In this document: piece by piece, positions 10,285 to 23,430 of the stretch
Layout of the letters: the number at the start of each line of letters is the position of its first letter
Position numbering within the stretch: the stretch's first letter is position 1
Origin: Malurus cyaneus samueli
Taxonomy: Eukaryota; Chordata; Aves; Passeriformes; Maluridae
Reading direction: 5' to 3'
Assembly (NCBI GenBank): GCA_009741485.1
Contig: CM019236.1
Coordinates: 56,794,475 to 56,858,474 of the forward strand
DNA: 64,000 nt
Program-made: the position numbers and the translations under genes
The notes under the pieces: generated by a model
What the model was told of the DNA's origin: nothing
Database searches by the model: none
Seen by the model: the letters and a program-made list of their open reading frames with translations, nothing else

Positions 10285-13200
10285 AACAAAATTTAAAGGC
10301 AGACAAAAGGTTTTTTTTAATTTTGAAAGGGAAAGTGCTGTTTCTAGGTATGGAACAACAGTTACAAAATCTGTAATTCAGCGGCAGACAGAAAAAGCGA
10401 TCTACAAGGAAAATAACAGCACACTAACCCCTGGAGACCTTGCTCCTTACATGCTTGGAACGAGAATCTGGAATGCATATAGCTAGAGAGGAGGGACATT
10501 CAGGACTATGTAAATTGTTAAATCTTACAGATTTTCAAATCTATCAACTGAATGTGGACTTTTTCTCAAGGAATAACTGAGTTTATCGTGCAGTCTTAGT
10601 ACATTAAGTGACCTTTGGCTGTGTTTCCCTGCAAAGTAAATAATCATCCTGTTTCAATAGCTGAATCTACAACGATTTCTCTTGTCAAATGAGGACAGTG
10701 TTCTGTCTCTTCTTTTTTGTTGTGAGACAGTTGGGAGAAATACCTTCCTTCAGATTTAGGAGTGTGTGTTTGCTATCATTATTAACACAAATTGAGAGAC
10801 AGATCTTCTGAACTATGCTAATCTATAAATCACTGCTCTGGTAATATTTAGTTTTAATCAGATTGACTGCAGCGGCATTTTCCTTCTTTGGCCAAAAATC
10901 AAATTCTGATTGCATCCGTATTCCATTTCTTTCATTTAATATTTCACTTTTTCAAAGCAAGCATAAACCTTACTCAGTTTGGCCCAGATCGCAAATGACT
11001 TCCACCAAATTGCAAACCAACGCAGGGTCCCCTTATATAACTGCTATTTGCTATCCTGTACTTAATCGATGTGGCAAGATGTATAGAAGTGTTATAAATT
11101 GCAACATTTCAATAAACCTGCTGATACGAAAGCATGATTAGAAAGAAAACCTTCAACTTTTCGAGATAGCCGCTTACTTCCAGCAGATATATCATGTTTG
11201 TGCTATAGTCTTGTCTGTATACATACTAACTATGTTTTTATTGCTTAAGAAATGCTGCTGAGTTGTAACGATTTGTGCCTATTGTAGAAGCAGAGAGGAT
11301 AAATGTGATGCCTTCACTTTCGGTGACCTCTGCAGGTGCAGGAGATGATCAGTTGCTGCACTACAATATCATGTATTGATCCTATGGTTAAACTTGTCTT
11401 ATGTCACACTCAAGATTTTAGGAAGCGGCTGACCTTACAGTGAAAAGAGAAAAGGAAAAAAGTTTGTTTTCTCTGCTTCATATTCTTTTACTTTCTTGGG
11501 ACAGATACTATTCAGGGCATTACAATTTTACCTCTTACTCTCTATGAACACTGATGAACTAGAACAAACAGAAAAGCCTTGTCATCTATACTAACTCTTC
11601 CCCTCAAATTATGGCAATATTCCTGAATGTCAGCACAAGGAAAAAGGCCAATTACATGTCCTTTGACATACACCAGAAAGTTAAGAATTTGATAAACACC
11701 TTAATGACAATCTACAGAGACATATCAATACCTTTGAACAGGAAAAGCACATCTATATGGTGGTTGTTTTTGAAGGGGGAAGTATTTTAATAAAGTTCCC
11801 ATTTCTATTTGTCAATGCTAATGTTATGAAGTAAATCTTCACATCTACAGGGGCATATTGTTTATCTGCTTTTCACCAAAGCCCAAAGCTGTTTCAAAGA
11901 ATGCGAATATATTGCGTTATTTACATGCTTATTTCTAGGAAAGGAAACGTGGTTTTGTTGTTTTTTTTAATGTTTTTCACACTCTCTCACTTTTTGACAG
12001 CCAGGTAATATATTTAAAATGTCACAACCCAAAGAGGATATCATGAATGGACAAGATTCTACCTGTTTCTATTTGTCACCCAGAACCAACAGTAATATGG
12101 CAAACCAGACTTACAGACTGCATTTATGGTGATTACTATCATATTTTGGCAGAACAGCCCTACAATTTAAGTCCACCAGTAAGCAACATATCAACCGTAG
12201 ACAATTATAATTCTAACTGGATAATATTAGTGGAATACATACCATAAGCACCTAAATTCAGGAAAAAACAGTAGCATGGATCACTGCACCTCCTTACAGC
12301 TTTTATTCTACAAAGTTTTCTTCATATTCAAGAACATATTTTGCACTGAATATTATAAGTGTGATTTTCAAAAATGGAAGCGTATTCTAAATTAAAGCCC
12401 CAGAATTTCTAAATACTTCTATTTTCCTGTGCTGTATTCCTGATGTCAGCTTTCGTTTCATTTAATGTAGAAAACAATCCCATTGTCAAAAATTCAGCCC
12501 TGTCCATGATATTATCATGCAAATTAAACACGTACTATAACCATTCAATCTTAGATCTTTGTCTTTCTCTTTCTGTACAACAACTTTTAAATCTGTTACA
12601 ATATTGTTAGACAGAGAGAGCTTTCCAGTCTATCTTATTTTTTGTATTGAAAATCGCGTGACACTCTAATCTGACTAGTAAAAAGATGCTGAAAACATGG
12701 ACAACTGGCAGTTCCTGGCACCAAGAATATCTACAGCACTTAGAACTGGAGAATAAAAACATGTCCCAGAAGCTGGTCTATGTTCCTGCCTCGACGACAT
12801 CTTTAATAGTATTGTAACCTTTCATTATTTCTGCCATAAGCACAATTAGCCTTGTTGAAAAACCCTAGCATTCTTTGTCTCACTTCATAGCCACAGAACA
12901 CTTTAACAATCTCCCCAAATCTGCCTTTAAAATGCACGTATACACCAGACCAGTTGGTCAGATTATCTGTTTTACGACCTTTTGCGACAAAACCAAATTA
13001 ACCTTTTGCAACTGACAGAACCCGTGGCATCCGGGACCAGAAAAGTACTATCAACAAAATATAGATAGTGACTAGAAGCACCTTTGGAAGGCAGCTCGTG
13101 AGTCTCCCTGGATTGTAACAGGATGTCATAAGGATTTACCATCTTTCGATGTCATTTGATTAAAGTTTAACACAGCCTCACCAAAGCATTTCAATAACGA

Positions 13201-14789
13201 AATCAACAACAGGACATGCGAACTCTCATAGTTTCATAGTCCATACCACGTATCAACCAGGTTATCTATTAACTACTGATTAGCTACCTGTCTTACAATG
13301 CATGCGATAGGTCTATGGACTTGACATTCTTCTTACAGAGACAACATCATAAACCATGGACTCAGTTTTAGGTGGTACTTACTTGCACAAACATTTTGAC
13401 AATTATCTTTAGAAGGGCCAGATGTAGATAATAACCCAGAATTACAGAAAGTGGAAACAGAAATATGAGGACTGGACCACAAGACCTAAGAGGAAGACAA
13501 GGAGGTGGGTCTTATCTTGTCCATCAATGTTATTATTTTCCTGTGCTCAGGGATTCAGTAAAGACGCATCAGAGAAAAATCAATTCACACAAAGCCTGGC
13601 ATCATTCTTGTTTCTCTACTTTCCTATTTAAAAAAAACTTTCCACCCTGTTGGCCTGCGTGGATGTCCCTATTCATCACATCATTAGTTTTTTATTGACA
13701 GGACTTCGCATTATCTTTCTCTACCTAACAGAATGGAGATGAACAAGCAGACACTGGCTGTTCAATAATCACCCTCTAATATGACGTCGAGTTTCGATGT
13801 ACTTCCTACAGGTGTTTGTCTTCCACAGAACTGACAGTGAATTTCTGTTTCGAACAGGTATAATTAATGGGCTTGCAGTAGGTATGAAGCCAACTTTCCT
13901 CTTGCTTCTCTTCTTCTTCCTGCTGTGCCCCAATGTGGCTGGGCAGAGCTTTGCCACTTGTGGAACAGAGCGTTGCTGGACAGTGGCATTCTTCTTAGGC
14001 AGACCAGACTTTTTTTCAGTTTTGATTAACGGGCTCCAGTTGCAACTCTTGGGCAATCTGCACTCAGAAAGTGCTTCTGTTGTCTGTTGGCCATGCGTTT
14101 GGTTGGTTCAGGGGTTTTTTAGAGCGTTCTAGTACTGAGTAAATCTAGTGGTACAGAGACCATTTTTAAAGACTATATTCTGGCTGAGATCTTCATTATC
14201 AAGCCTTGTTTGCTAGGTATTCTTTGACATTTACATTGAAATTCAGGCATGGCATTTAAATGCCAGATGAAAATAATTCTTAGGTTTCTATTCTCTATTT
14301 TCTTCATGTGATCCAATTGCAGACAATCAAAGGAGGCATACGTGTTTCTTTTACTTATTGTTATTAATTACTTAATTCCGTATTTTCTTCCAATGTACAA
14401 ATGAGTGAAAAAGTGGTGTTTACACATCAATTATTTCTTTCTTGAAAAGGAACAGCGTGATTTCAACAGCTCATTTTCTGTCACAAGCCTTATGTTCATC
14501 ATGCGAAATACAGGTTGCTCTGTGTCTCTTAAATAATCAGCATGTTTTCTTTGTGGACATGCAGAGGTTCAAATAATTTTATGGTGTTTACTAATCCTTT
14601 TCCACTTTTGCTTGTTTACACTTCCAGGATGCTGTATTGAACAAGGTCTTCGAATTGGATGTCTTTAGAAATATGATTTTTTTTTTTGTGTGTGACCTTA
14701 GTATTCAGCACCCAAGTTGCACAGCAGGCTTTTATGTAACTTGCAAAGGTATCCTCTTTCATTTTTATTATTGACAATGTAGACAACCA
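9570..14789. other. Gene-free AT-rich stretch
   Basis: I see no supported gene. Open frames are short and lack family features, including a 111-codon plus-strand frame at 13797-14132 and its 95-codon antisense partner. Low-complexity tracts occur: a T-run near 10035-10049 and an A31 tract at 10252-10282, which could be the tail of an old retroposed insert but has no recognisable source sequence before it. Confidence 0.5.
10252..10282 (+). repeat. Poly(A) tract, 31 bases
   Basis: An uninterrupted run of 31 A residues follows GGATCT. It could be the 3' tail of a retroposed sequence, but the preceding 300 bases match nothing I know and no flanking target-site duplication was found by eye. Confidence 0.8.
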
Positions 14790-15720
14790 CTCTTGTCTAT
14801 AGACGAGTGGAGGCAGGACAGTTCACTTCCCCCTCCACTACCCGCTCTAATTCCATCACAGTAAGGTCACCAAATTTGTCAGGCACAATTTGCTTTAGTG
14901 TAGTTTGTCACCATATATCCTGTATTTCCATTAATACCTATTAGTTTCCAGAATGGCTCCGATCGGTTTTGGCCAGGGCACTGACGGGTGATGTCTGTAG
15001 TTCCCTCGATTTACCTGCCTTACATTCACTTCGTTAAAAATTAGGGGTTATGCCTGCCTTTCCAGTCAAGTGGGAAGGTCATTGGACTGCATGACTTACT
15101 CAAAATATTGAAGGATAGTGACCTTAGCTACTTCCCCTTTACCGGTTGACTCAACCCCAAGAGCAATTCCTTGAGGTCCCAATGGATTGATGCACCTCAG
15201 GTTTCATTCAGATGTTCACTTGACCTAAGGCAGGTGGTTCTTTGATTCTCTCATCTCCGCCTCCAACCTTCGCAAAAATTGATGGTGTGACTGAGTATTT
15301 ACTGGTGAAGAAAGATGCAAAAAAGTAATCGAGGAACCTCAGCCTATTTCCATACCCTGAGGAAGCAGCCTTCCTATCCATCTGAGAGACCACATTTTTC
15401 CTAGTCTTTCCTTTACTACCAGTGTACCATAGAAGCTTTCTTTCTTGCCTTTGAATGTCCCTGGTCAGAGTTTCATTCTCATCGGGGGTTTGTTTTCCTT
15501 AATCTAATCCCTGGAGATCTTCAGACAAGTATCTCCCCAAGATACTTGTCCTTGCTCCAAACCCTCTGCCAAGCTTCCTTTTTTGTGTTTGAATCTGTCC
15601 AGGCAGCTCTGTGTACCCATCTGTGAAGGCCTCCTAGGTTTTCACCTGGCTTCCTCTTATTGGGATCCAGACCTAGAAGGAGAAATACCGTTCGAACATT
15701 AACCTCCTTTCCCTGGGGTT
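14790..15720 (-). mobile_element. CR1 LINE ORF2 remnant, minus strand
   Basis: Read on the minus strand, this resembles the CR1 ORF2 linker between endonuclease and reverse transcriptase. Recognisable pieces are GGLHRWV and an IRLRKTN-like stretch near 15500-15630, FLDYFFASFFTSK near 15285-15330, and shorter matches toward 14800. Many stops and frame changes show a long-dead copy. The match to CR1 ORF2 is from memory of the family, especially the LNAFFASVFT block. Confidence 0.65.
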
Positions 15721-16480
15721 TTCTTTCTTGCAGAGGTTCATCCATGGCACTGACCAAGCAGATCCCCCTGGGGCCAAAACAGCTCCCCTGAGACACAGGC
15801 TTGCTGGCCCCCTCCCCCACAGCCCTAAGGAGGCTCGAAAACAACGCACCCCTGCATGGTCACTGCCAGCCAAGGCTGTCCATTGATTCCACATCCCACA
15901 CGCAGCCCCTCATTCTTGGTTGAGAAGAAAAGGTCCAGAGCACAGCACCTTTCCCCGTTGGCTTGGCCATATCCTTGGAAGGAAGGAAGTTACCATCACG
16001 GGCAATTCCAGGAAAACTTCCTGGGCATGCTTATGCCCTGCTGAAACGTCTTCCAGCAGATAAAAGGGTGGATTGAAGATCGCCCATGAGTGACCGGGCT
16101 TCGTGACACATGAGACTTGTTCCCCATGTGTCTACAGATGACTCAGGTTCGGCCTGTCCCTGCCATTACCTTTAATCCTGGCCCATGAGCTTTCTCAGTG
16201 AGCCTTCTATTCCAATCCCCAGGCAAAATTTCCATGCACTCGTGTTTGTCGCATTAACATAGAAGGCCACATGTTCTCTTTTTCCCTGCCCATTCTTTTT
16301 AAGTTATTAATATAAAGTTGAGAGATTATTATGGGTTCTTGGACTTTCAAAATAGTGTTCATTATTTATGAAAGTGACCAATATTGCTCTAATGCTTTTC
16401 AAACAGTTTCTGTAGGGAGAATGATGTATTTTATTAGACTGATTACATGTAGTTGTAAAGATAGAAAGTTATTAAGTACT
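15721..16480. other. Gene-free stretch, unidentified
   Basis: No gene or clear repeat. The segment up to about 16250 is GC-richer than its surroundings and may continue the neighbouring transposon, but I cannot match it to a family. Open frames here read across the CR1 remnant and are not supported. Confidence 0.35.
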
Positions 16481-16760
16481 ATCATGGTTTAACCCCAGCT
16501 GCGGTACCTCAGCCCCATGCAGGCAGCTCACTCATTTCCCTCAGTGGCGATAAGGACGAGAATCAGCAAGACGGTAAAGCGGAAAGAAATCTCGGTGGCC
16601 TGAGATAAGGACTATTTTAATTAGGGAAAGCAAAAGCCACACATGCAGCAAAGTGAATCAAGGGAACATTTTAATTTTTTTCACCCTTTTTTTTTTTCTT
16701 TCCTTTCCATTGACACGCAGGCGCTCAGCCATCTCCAGGTGATGACTTATCAACTCAGGC
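16481..16760 (-). mobile_element. Avian ERV LTR fragment, minus orientation
   Basis: The sequence beginning ATCATGGTTTAACCCCAGCT and continuing through GAGATAAGGACTATTTTAAT, GCAAAAGCCACACATGCA and CAGCCATCTCCAGG follows a very common bird LTR whose terminal TGTCATGGTTTAA, GAGATAAAGACAGTTTAAT and GCAAAAGCCGCGCA blocks I recall. In that LTR the TATA box reads on the opposite strand, so this piece is the terminal part of a minus-oriented LTR. No internal ERV sequence adjoins it. Confidence 0.6.
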
Positions 16761-18634
16761 TCACTTGAACAGGGCAGACATTAGGGAGAATGCAGATAGA
16801 CAATTTTTATACCAGGCCTAAGCCCCTAGGTACATGTAGGGCAGACAAAGCCTCCTCCTGAGGCTACACCCAAAATGGACACTAGAGTCACGAGATCTTC
16901 ACCTTTTATAAGTTCTGCCCTTATTAAATATTTTGGGTTCCTTAATTCTCCAACGATTCTTCAGGTCATGATGTCTACATGCCGTTGGCTTTCCCTAACT
17001 CACTTTAGTTTTACTATATTTGGGTCTACTCAGGCAGCGAAGGTGTCCCTTGGATCAGGCTCAGGAGGGATTGTTTTGTCTAAGATGGGAGAATGACTAG
17101 TTGTAGTTTTAGTCCTGTTACTAGAAGAATACAAGAATAATAGACTTAAATCCTAATGGCATCACAGGAAAGCCAGGCTTCATCGTGAATAGACTGCTTT
17201 GAGAATTTAATTGCCATCTCCGACCTCCATCCTTTCCTCCTTCTTCTTTTGTCCTCCCTCCAACTTCATTTGCTGAGCTGAGTCTCCTAGATAATAAAGT
17301 ATCTTTTTTCATTCGGTTGGAGTCAGCCTTGTCCAGATGCTGTCCCACTTCACAGGCTCCTTACACACTCCAGCCCTCTCCCGTGTAGATAGCGTTAGGG
17401 CAGCAAAGGCCTACTGGTTTCTGCATAACACTTGACTACAGCTGTGAGGACAAACATCACTGAATTACCAACACAGTTCAGGACAGTTCCAAAACCCAGC
17501 CCATCTAGGTTCCTATGAAAGGAAATTATTCAATCCACAGAAAATCGGCAAAAATGTTCTATAAACAATGTTGTAAGTACCTTAATCTTGAAGTGAAATA
17601 AACTGGAATGGAAAACACAGTCTTCTTGCAATAGGCAAAGTGTATAGGATATAAAAATTCAGCCTGACTGGGGAGAAAAAAAAAAAAAAAACAAACAAAA
17701 AATTAAAGGTGGCTCTTGGCTGGGAGGAGTCTTTGCGATAGGAATTTAAAATACCTTCATTTAAATCTGGCCAGGGCATCCTTTGGGGTTCCTATCTAAT
17801 TCTTGCAAGCCAAGCCTTTCACTGTCTCTCTCTTCGTGGCTTTTTCTGCCCTTCCCCACATCTCTCCCCTTCACACCATCCACTGAAGCCTAGGTTTGGA
17901 CAAACAGGAATTGGTCTTTCACACATCTTGAGCACTTCAGTCTATTGAAACTGAAATAATGGCGATGGTCCTACCATCTCATCCCAGCACTTTATGCTGG
18001 CGTACCGCATGGAAGGCACCTGTCTCTGGAGAGGACTGGGAACCGTTATGTTCAAGCAGCAGGATCGCTAGAGCATGGTCCATCAGCCACGGATGTCTAG
18101 ACAGAGAAATTGACAGACATTTTCCCACGGAGTAACATTCTTCATTTCCCATGGAGCAGCTTTGGCAAGCTCCCTCCCTGCTCAGAAGATGGGCACTTGT
18201 AAGCCTCCCCACTGGAGACCTCTGCAGGTTAAATGCCGAGTCCTGGTACCTGAAGGGATGTGTGGCTTTCACTGCTGAACGTGAGACCTGACCAAGTTGT
18301 GGATGTTACATTCTGTTGTGTATGCCTCATTTATGTATGGCCAACATTGTTACTATTTTACTTTAATATTTTTAGCTTCCTTATGTCACCATTTTACTTC
18401 TATATTTTTAGCTTTCTGATATCCATCTGTCACTGAATTGAAAGAGTTAATTTGAAAGGAAGAAAGCATTAGGTACAGAAATACTTGAACAAAACTCAGA
18501 GAGAGAACAAAGGTCGCGGTAATATTCTAAACTGAAAGAGAATAGGTTTAGACAGTATTTAAAGAAGCAGATTTTTATACAAATGAGACAAATGGTCAGA
18601 ACTGGCACAAGCCTGTCAGAAGAAATGGGAGTGC
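16761..18634. other. Gene-free stretch
   Basis: No supported gene. Short frames of 60-97 codons lack family features. A run of about 18 A near 17680 is the main low-complexity feature. Confidence 0.5.
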
Positions 18635-18780
18635 CATCCCGGAACTCAAGGTCAGATTGGATGGGACTCTGAGTAATCTGATTTAATTGAAGATGTCCCT
18701 GTTCATTGTAGCAGAATGTACTAGGTGATCTTTAACAGTGCCTTCCAGTCCAAATCATTCTATGATTCCTTAGTTCTATG
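18635..18780 (+). mobile_element. CR1 3' end, plus strand
   Basis: GATTGGATGGGACTCTGAGTA, GTGATCTTTAACAGTGCCTT and the terminal ATTCTATGATTCCTTAGTTC follow the 3' untranslated end of CR1 elements, which typically finish with short ATTCTATG-like repeats and no poly(A). The body of the element is missing, as expected from CR1 5' truncation. Confidence 0.75.
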
Positions 18781-21700
18781 TAAGTTGTGGTGACCAAGAG
18801 CTCCCTCTCGTGTGATACAGAAAGAGCAGCAAGTCCATGCCTCCACGGCTCTCGCCTCACGTCCGCAAGTAAAAACTTTTTCCAACATTTGCAGTCATGT
18901 TGAGCTCATTACCTTGTCTGAAAAGAAAAAAACCAACTAAAAAACCACCATGGAGGGACATTTTGAAACTAATTCTTATCCACTTGATCTTCTTATGTAC
19001 AAATACATTTTTAAAAGAGGATGAAAATCCAAGGATTGCATTTATATGGTTCACAAATCCTTCTTGTCAATAAGACCTGCAGTGACTCTGCATCAGAGTG
19101 AATGTGGGGTGCTTGCAGATGGTATCCCCGGGTGCCACCATTCCCTGTAGGCAATCTCAAAGGACCAGCCTCTCCGTTCTTCTGATTCCTTGCACAGGAG
19201 TTAGAACCAGCTACAGCTCTCAGCCTGTTCCTCTGCGAAGCTGTATGTGTGGAAATATTTAATTTTGTAATTATTTAATTAAGCACTAATTTAAATGCTT
19301 AATTTTGGCTGCACCTAAATTTGGTTTTCATCTAAAGTATTTACTCAAATGTGTTTTTTTCTTGGTGTGTTCTGTTTGAATGTGTTTGGGCTTTTATGTC
19401 AACTAACATGAGCATAGAAAGTAGTGCACTTTTTTGAACAAGCTCATTTCTTGTTCACTGCAGTTTGGAAAACATGAGAACAGAGGTTAGAAAACGCACT
19501 GAACCCTGAAAAAAAAGGATAAATTCAAGCAGTTTTAAGGTCTGGTGACTTTTTTTTTTTTACCTCCACAGCATGACTTCGCACAAATCACATTGAAACA
19601 GTGTGATAAAAATGTGTTAGTATTCTTGACTGCCCTTCAAGTGTTTTTTGCAGGTGCCAGAATTATTCAAGACCGCTTTTTAAAGTACAAAGGATGGTGA
19701 AAATAAAGATAAATTTGTATTTTAGCCTGTCTGGTTTATTTTAGTAATTTTAGCCTATCCAAAATGAAGCACTACTCTGGGAAGTAAAGAGGAATTAGTA
19801 CCTTGATATCAAGGACTGTTGTTTATATAAAATCTGCCAAAGCAAGCTCACAGCAAAGGCTTTTAAAGCTGAGGTACTTTATATGGGGAAACTTTACCAT
19901 TTTAGGTAGTTGGAGTAGCAAGATAAAGTGTACTGTGGAATGTGCTTTTAAAATTAAAATTATAAAGTGGATTTTTTAACTGTTGCACACAATTAGATTT
20001 CTGGGAAAATGCTAAAGGACTGTAAAGGTGAAGAACAGCTTTTTTCCTGTTTTACTATTCAAATAACAGGAGATGTTTCAGTCGTAAAACCTTGTTTTAT
20101 GTGTCCGAAATTGCATCCATACCTAGAACCTCTAATACAGGTAAAAGATCTCTAACTACCTCAGAAGAAAAATCAGAGATTTCATTCAGCTCCTAAAGCA
20201 GAGAAGAAATACAAACACCTGCGCATCCTCTGTTTTGCAGATTCCTTTGGACTTTCTGCGTGGGCTCCATGTTTTTGAAGGAATGAGAACTTCTTGTACA
20301 ACTATGATTGATTAGCAGTCTTCAGAAGAGCCTGTTTTAACTACTGCGTAAGAAACATGTATCATTTGACTATTTTAATTTTCCACAGACAGAAAGTGGC
20401 AACATTCACTAACAAATCAAAACAATCAATGTAAAAATAAAATTAATCCTTGGGTTTTTTCCTAGTCTCTGACTTTACACATAAGGTAAAAAGTACCATT
20501 AATAAAGTCCTGTATCCACGCATGCGTGTATGGGGAAAGTTGTAATACAGAATTCTGCTTGCAAATATTATGTCATAATAGAGAAGAAAAAAATTGTTAA
20601 GATTTTTCTCAGGCAAGAACTATGCCTGAGAGCACCTGAAACCAAGTCTCACCCTTCTGAAACAGACTGTCTAGCAGGAAAAGAAAACTCTTCATATGAC
20701 TCCCTCTAAAATATATTAATTGAACTTATTATTATATTTATTAACCTTATTTCAGTTTCAAGCTGCAAAAAAGGTACTGAAATTCACAAGCAGTTCATAT
20801 TGCTAGTAGCTCATTCTCAATTACTATCATGATTGCTACATATTTAAAACAATTACACCTTAACACATCTACACCAGATGAACTGCAAGCACAAAACACA
20901 GTGAAGGTGATGTCATACAGTCAGTGCTGACAGCTCTGCTCCTTGGTGGTCCTTAGTCACCAGGGTTTAAGGGGACCAGGCTTGAGAGCTTCTTGTGAGC
21001 AGTTTGCCTTCGCCACTCAATTGGTGTTTTATACTCTCTGACCCCCATCCAAATGGAAAAGGATGTTATCTCATGTCTTCTTCCTGACTAATTTTGGGGG
21101 TTGGGACATCTGGGTTTTTGCTTATTCTGTAGGTGTCACCAGTCTCCTTTCCTGCCTGCTCTGTATCATTTGCCTTCTGTTTTGTTGTCTGATTATTTGA
21201 TGATATATTTCCAATTGTTATTTCTTAAGCAAGCCTGTTTTTGACCATTAAGTGAGACTTTAAGAAAACAGCTGGAACGAATGAACTAGAAAACTGTACA
21301 CGATCACTTCAATTGCTGTGAAAAATCACAGAGTTGATCCTCCTGAAATGTATTTCTTGCCATATGATGGAGAAGGTGATTAGGTGATATAGTTCCTACA
21401 AGCCTGTAGGCACTGATTTAAGTAAATCGACTGGAGCTACATCATACGGCCCAGATATATAATCTGCTTTTGAGCTGTCTCAGCCATCAGCCAACACTTA
21501 CATGCAATCTAAAATGAAAGTGTGTTTATATTAAACTGTTTTTAAATGAAAACAGCATATATCTGGGATTGATTGTAGATGGATAATGCCTGCCTCAGCT
21601 GTAGGGTGCATACTTGGTAAAGCATCTGCCATCTCACTTTAATCCACACCTGCATATCTATTAGAGCCTTCAACACACAAATTTTGGATACCTCTGTCCT

Positions 21701-22059
21701 GTGAAATCCACAGTCCTCAGACTGATGCCCAAAGTCTCTTACACAGTGCTAAGGATTTAAATCATGTGTTTCACAAGCTAACACACAGGACTTCTGTCTT
21801 CAAGGCTAGATCATTATGACGCAGCATCCCAGTGTGGCGCTGCTTCTGGCAATAGGTGTTTCATACAGGTTCAGCCCCTCTTCCAGAGGACGGAATGGGT
21901 GACCAGATCTATGTTACAAACTTGTGGGAGATTGTAACCTGTTACAACTGAGCCAGGGAGATTGGAATTGAGTTTTCCTTTTCCTATTCCACCTGATTTG
22001 CCACAGAACCTAATATAGTAAGAATGGAGGATATCTTTGATTTCTTCTTTTGAATTAGT
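18781..22059. other. Gene-free AT-rich stretch
   Basis: No gene or recognisable repeat. The region is AT-rich with scattered short homopolymers such as the T-run near 19551-19561. Open frames are rare and short. Confidence 0.5.
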
Positions 22060-22460
22060 AAAAATAAGGGAAAAAGGCTCAGAGTGTTGGGACTGTTCAG
22101 CCTGGAGAAGTGAACGTTTTGGGGGGACCTCATAGCAACCTTGCAGTATTTGAACGAGGCCTACCAAGAAACTGGAGAGCAACTCTTCATCAGGATCTGT
22201 AACAGAAGGAGTAATGGGTACAAATGAAAGAGGGGAAACCTAGGTTAGATATGAGGAAGAAATTCTTTATGGTGAGGGTGATGAGACACAGGCGCAGGTT
22301 GCCCAGGGAGGGTGGGGATACCCCAAACTTAGCAGTGTGGAAGGCCAGCTTGGATGGGGCTCTGAGTTGGAAGTGTCGCTGCCCATGGCAGGTGGGTTGG
22401 GACTCGCTGCTCTTGAAGGTCCCTTCTAACACTTAACACTCTCTGATTCCATGAATCCGT
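22060..22460 (+). mobile_element. CR1 LINE 3' part, plus strand
   Basis: The segment contains ordered CR1 landmarks: TTCAGCCTGGAGAAG, GGGACCTCATAGCAACCTTG, GAGGAAGAAATTCTTTATGG, TGCCCAGGGAGG, CTTGGATGGGGCTCTGAG and AAGGTCCCTTCTAACACTTA, ending in CTCTGATTCCATGAAT. It is a 5'-truncated copy about 150 bp upstream of the TMED7 CpG island. Confidence 0.9.
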
Positions 22461-22599
22461 TTACTGGAATAGGATGGAGAAGCTGACATTCTTGCAGTCA
22501 AAGTCAAATCTTTGATCGATGTTTTATATCTCTGTTTATTCATTCATCTGTTATTCATTTCTGCAATGATCGCTTATGGATCTGCGAAGTGGAACTCTC

Positions 22600-23430
22600 C
22601 AGGCCCCTCCCTGTGAGTGCCGCTTCTCCGAGCCACCGAGGCCCTCAGGTAGGTGCGCTTGAAAAGCCCGACATTTTCAGCTTTAGGGCGCGCCCAGCGG
22701 GACCGTCACGAAACTTAATCCACGGATAATGGCGCTGAGCAGACACGGAACTCCAGCCGGGCACGACGAGACAGGGCAGGGCTATAGCCGCCCGAGCCCC
22801 GCCCCTTTCCCGCCCCCCCCCCATTCCGCCACTTCCCGACGGACACACGCCGAGCGCTCCGGAAGGCGCTGCCGCCGCGCGGCGTTTCGGTGCCGCCTCG
22901 TCCCTCGCCACGCCGCACCCGCCGCAGCGCCCTCAGTCCCGCAGCCCCGCAGCCCCGCCACCCGAGCCGCTCCGCGCTCTCCTCGCCTCTCTCCCGTGTC
23001 GTCGATTCCGCCGCGGGTTCGCCGGGGCCGCTGCCGCCCTGTGCTGCTTGTGGGCGCTGGCGGGCCGCGCGGCCGGCCTCCGGAGATCATCGTTCGAGAG
23101 CTGCCTGACAACGCCAAGCAGTGCTTCTACGAGGAGATCGCCCAGGGCACGAAGTGCACCCTCGAGTTCCAGGTACGCGGGCGGGAGGAGCCGTCCCGGC
23201 CGTGGCGCTGTGCTGGTCGGGCTGGGCCGCGGCCCCGAGCCCCGAGCCCAGGCCGCTGCCGGGGGGCTCTCACTCAGCCTTCCCATCGGGTGTATTTGGG
23301 AGCAGCGCCCGGCATGGGAGCAGCGGCTGGATCCAATGAGGGGCCTCCAGCTCGGCTAAGGAGATCTCTGCGGAAGCGTTTGGGAAGCTTCCGTGTAGTG
23401 CAGGGCTGAGTGGGACGCGGAGTTGTCCCT
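22600..23430 (+). promoter_or_regulatory. CpG island and promoter of TMED7
   Basis: A sharply GC- and CpG-rich block between a CR1 copy and AT-rich intron, holding TMED7 exon 1. It contains GGCGCGCCC, GCCCCGCCCC and similar Sp1-type boxes near 22688 and 22796-22806. No TATA box is evident, as usual for a housekeeping promoter. Confidence 0.75.

Noticed and set aside
13769..14132. Overlapping 111-codon plus and 95-codon minus frames
   Set aside because: No domain, no splice context, no recognised homologue. The hydrophobic run in one is simply the complement of the Lys/Arg run in the other.
22782..23409. Several long frames on both strands over the TMED7 CpG island
   Set aside because: GC-rich sequence lacks stop codons in all frames. 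Only the frame carrying [13 protein letters not shown] has family support.
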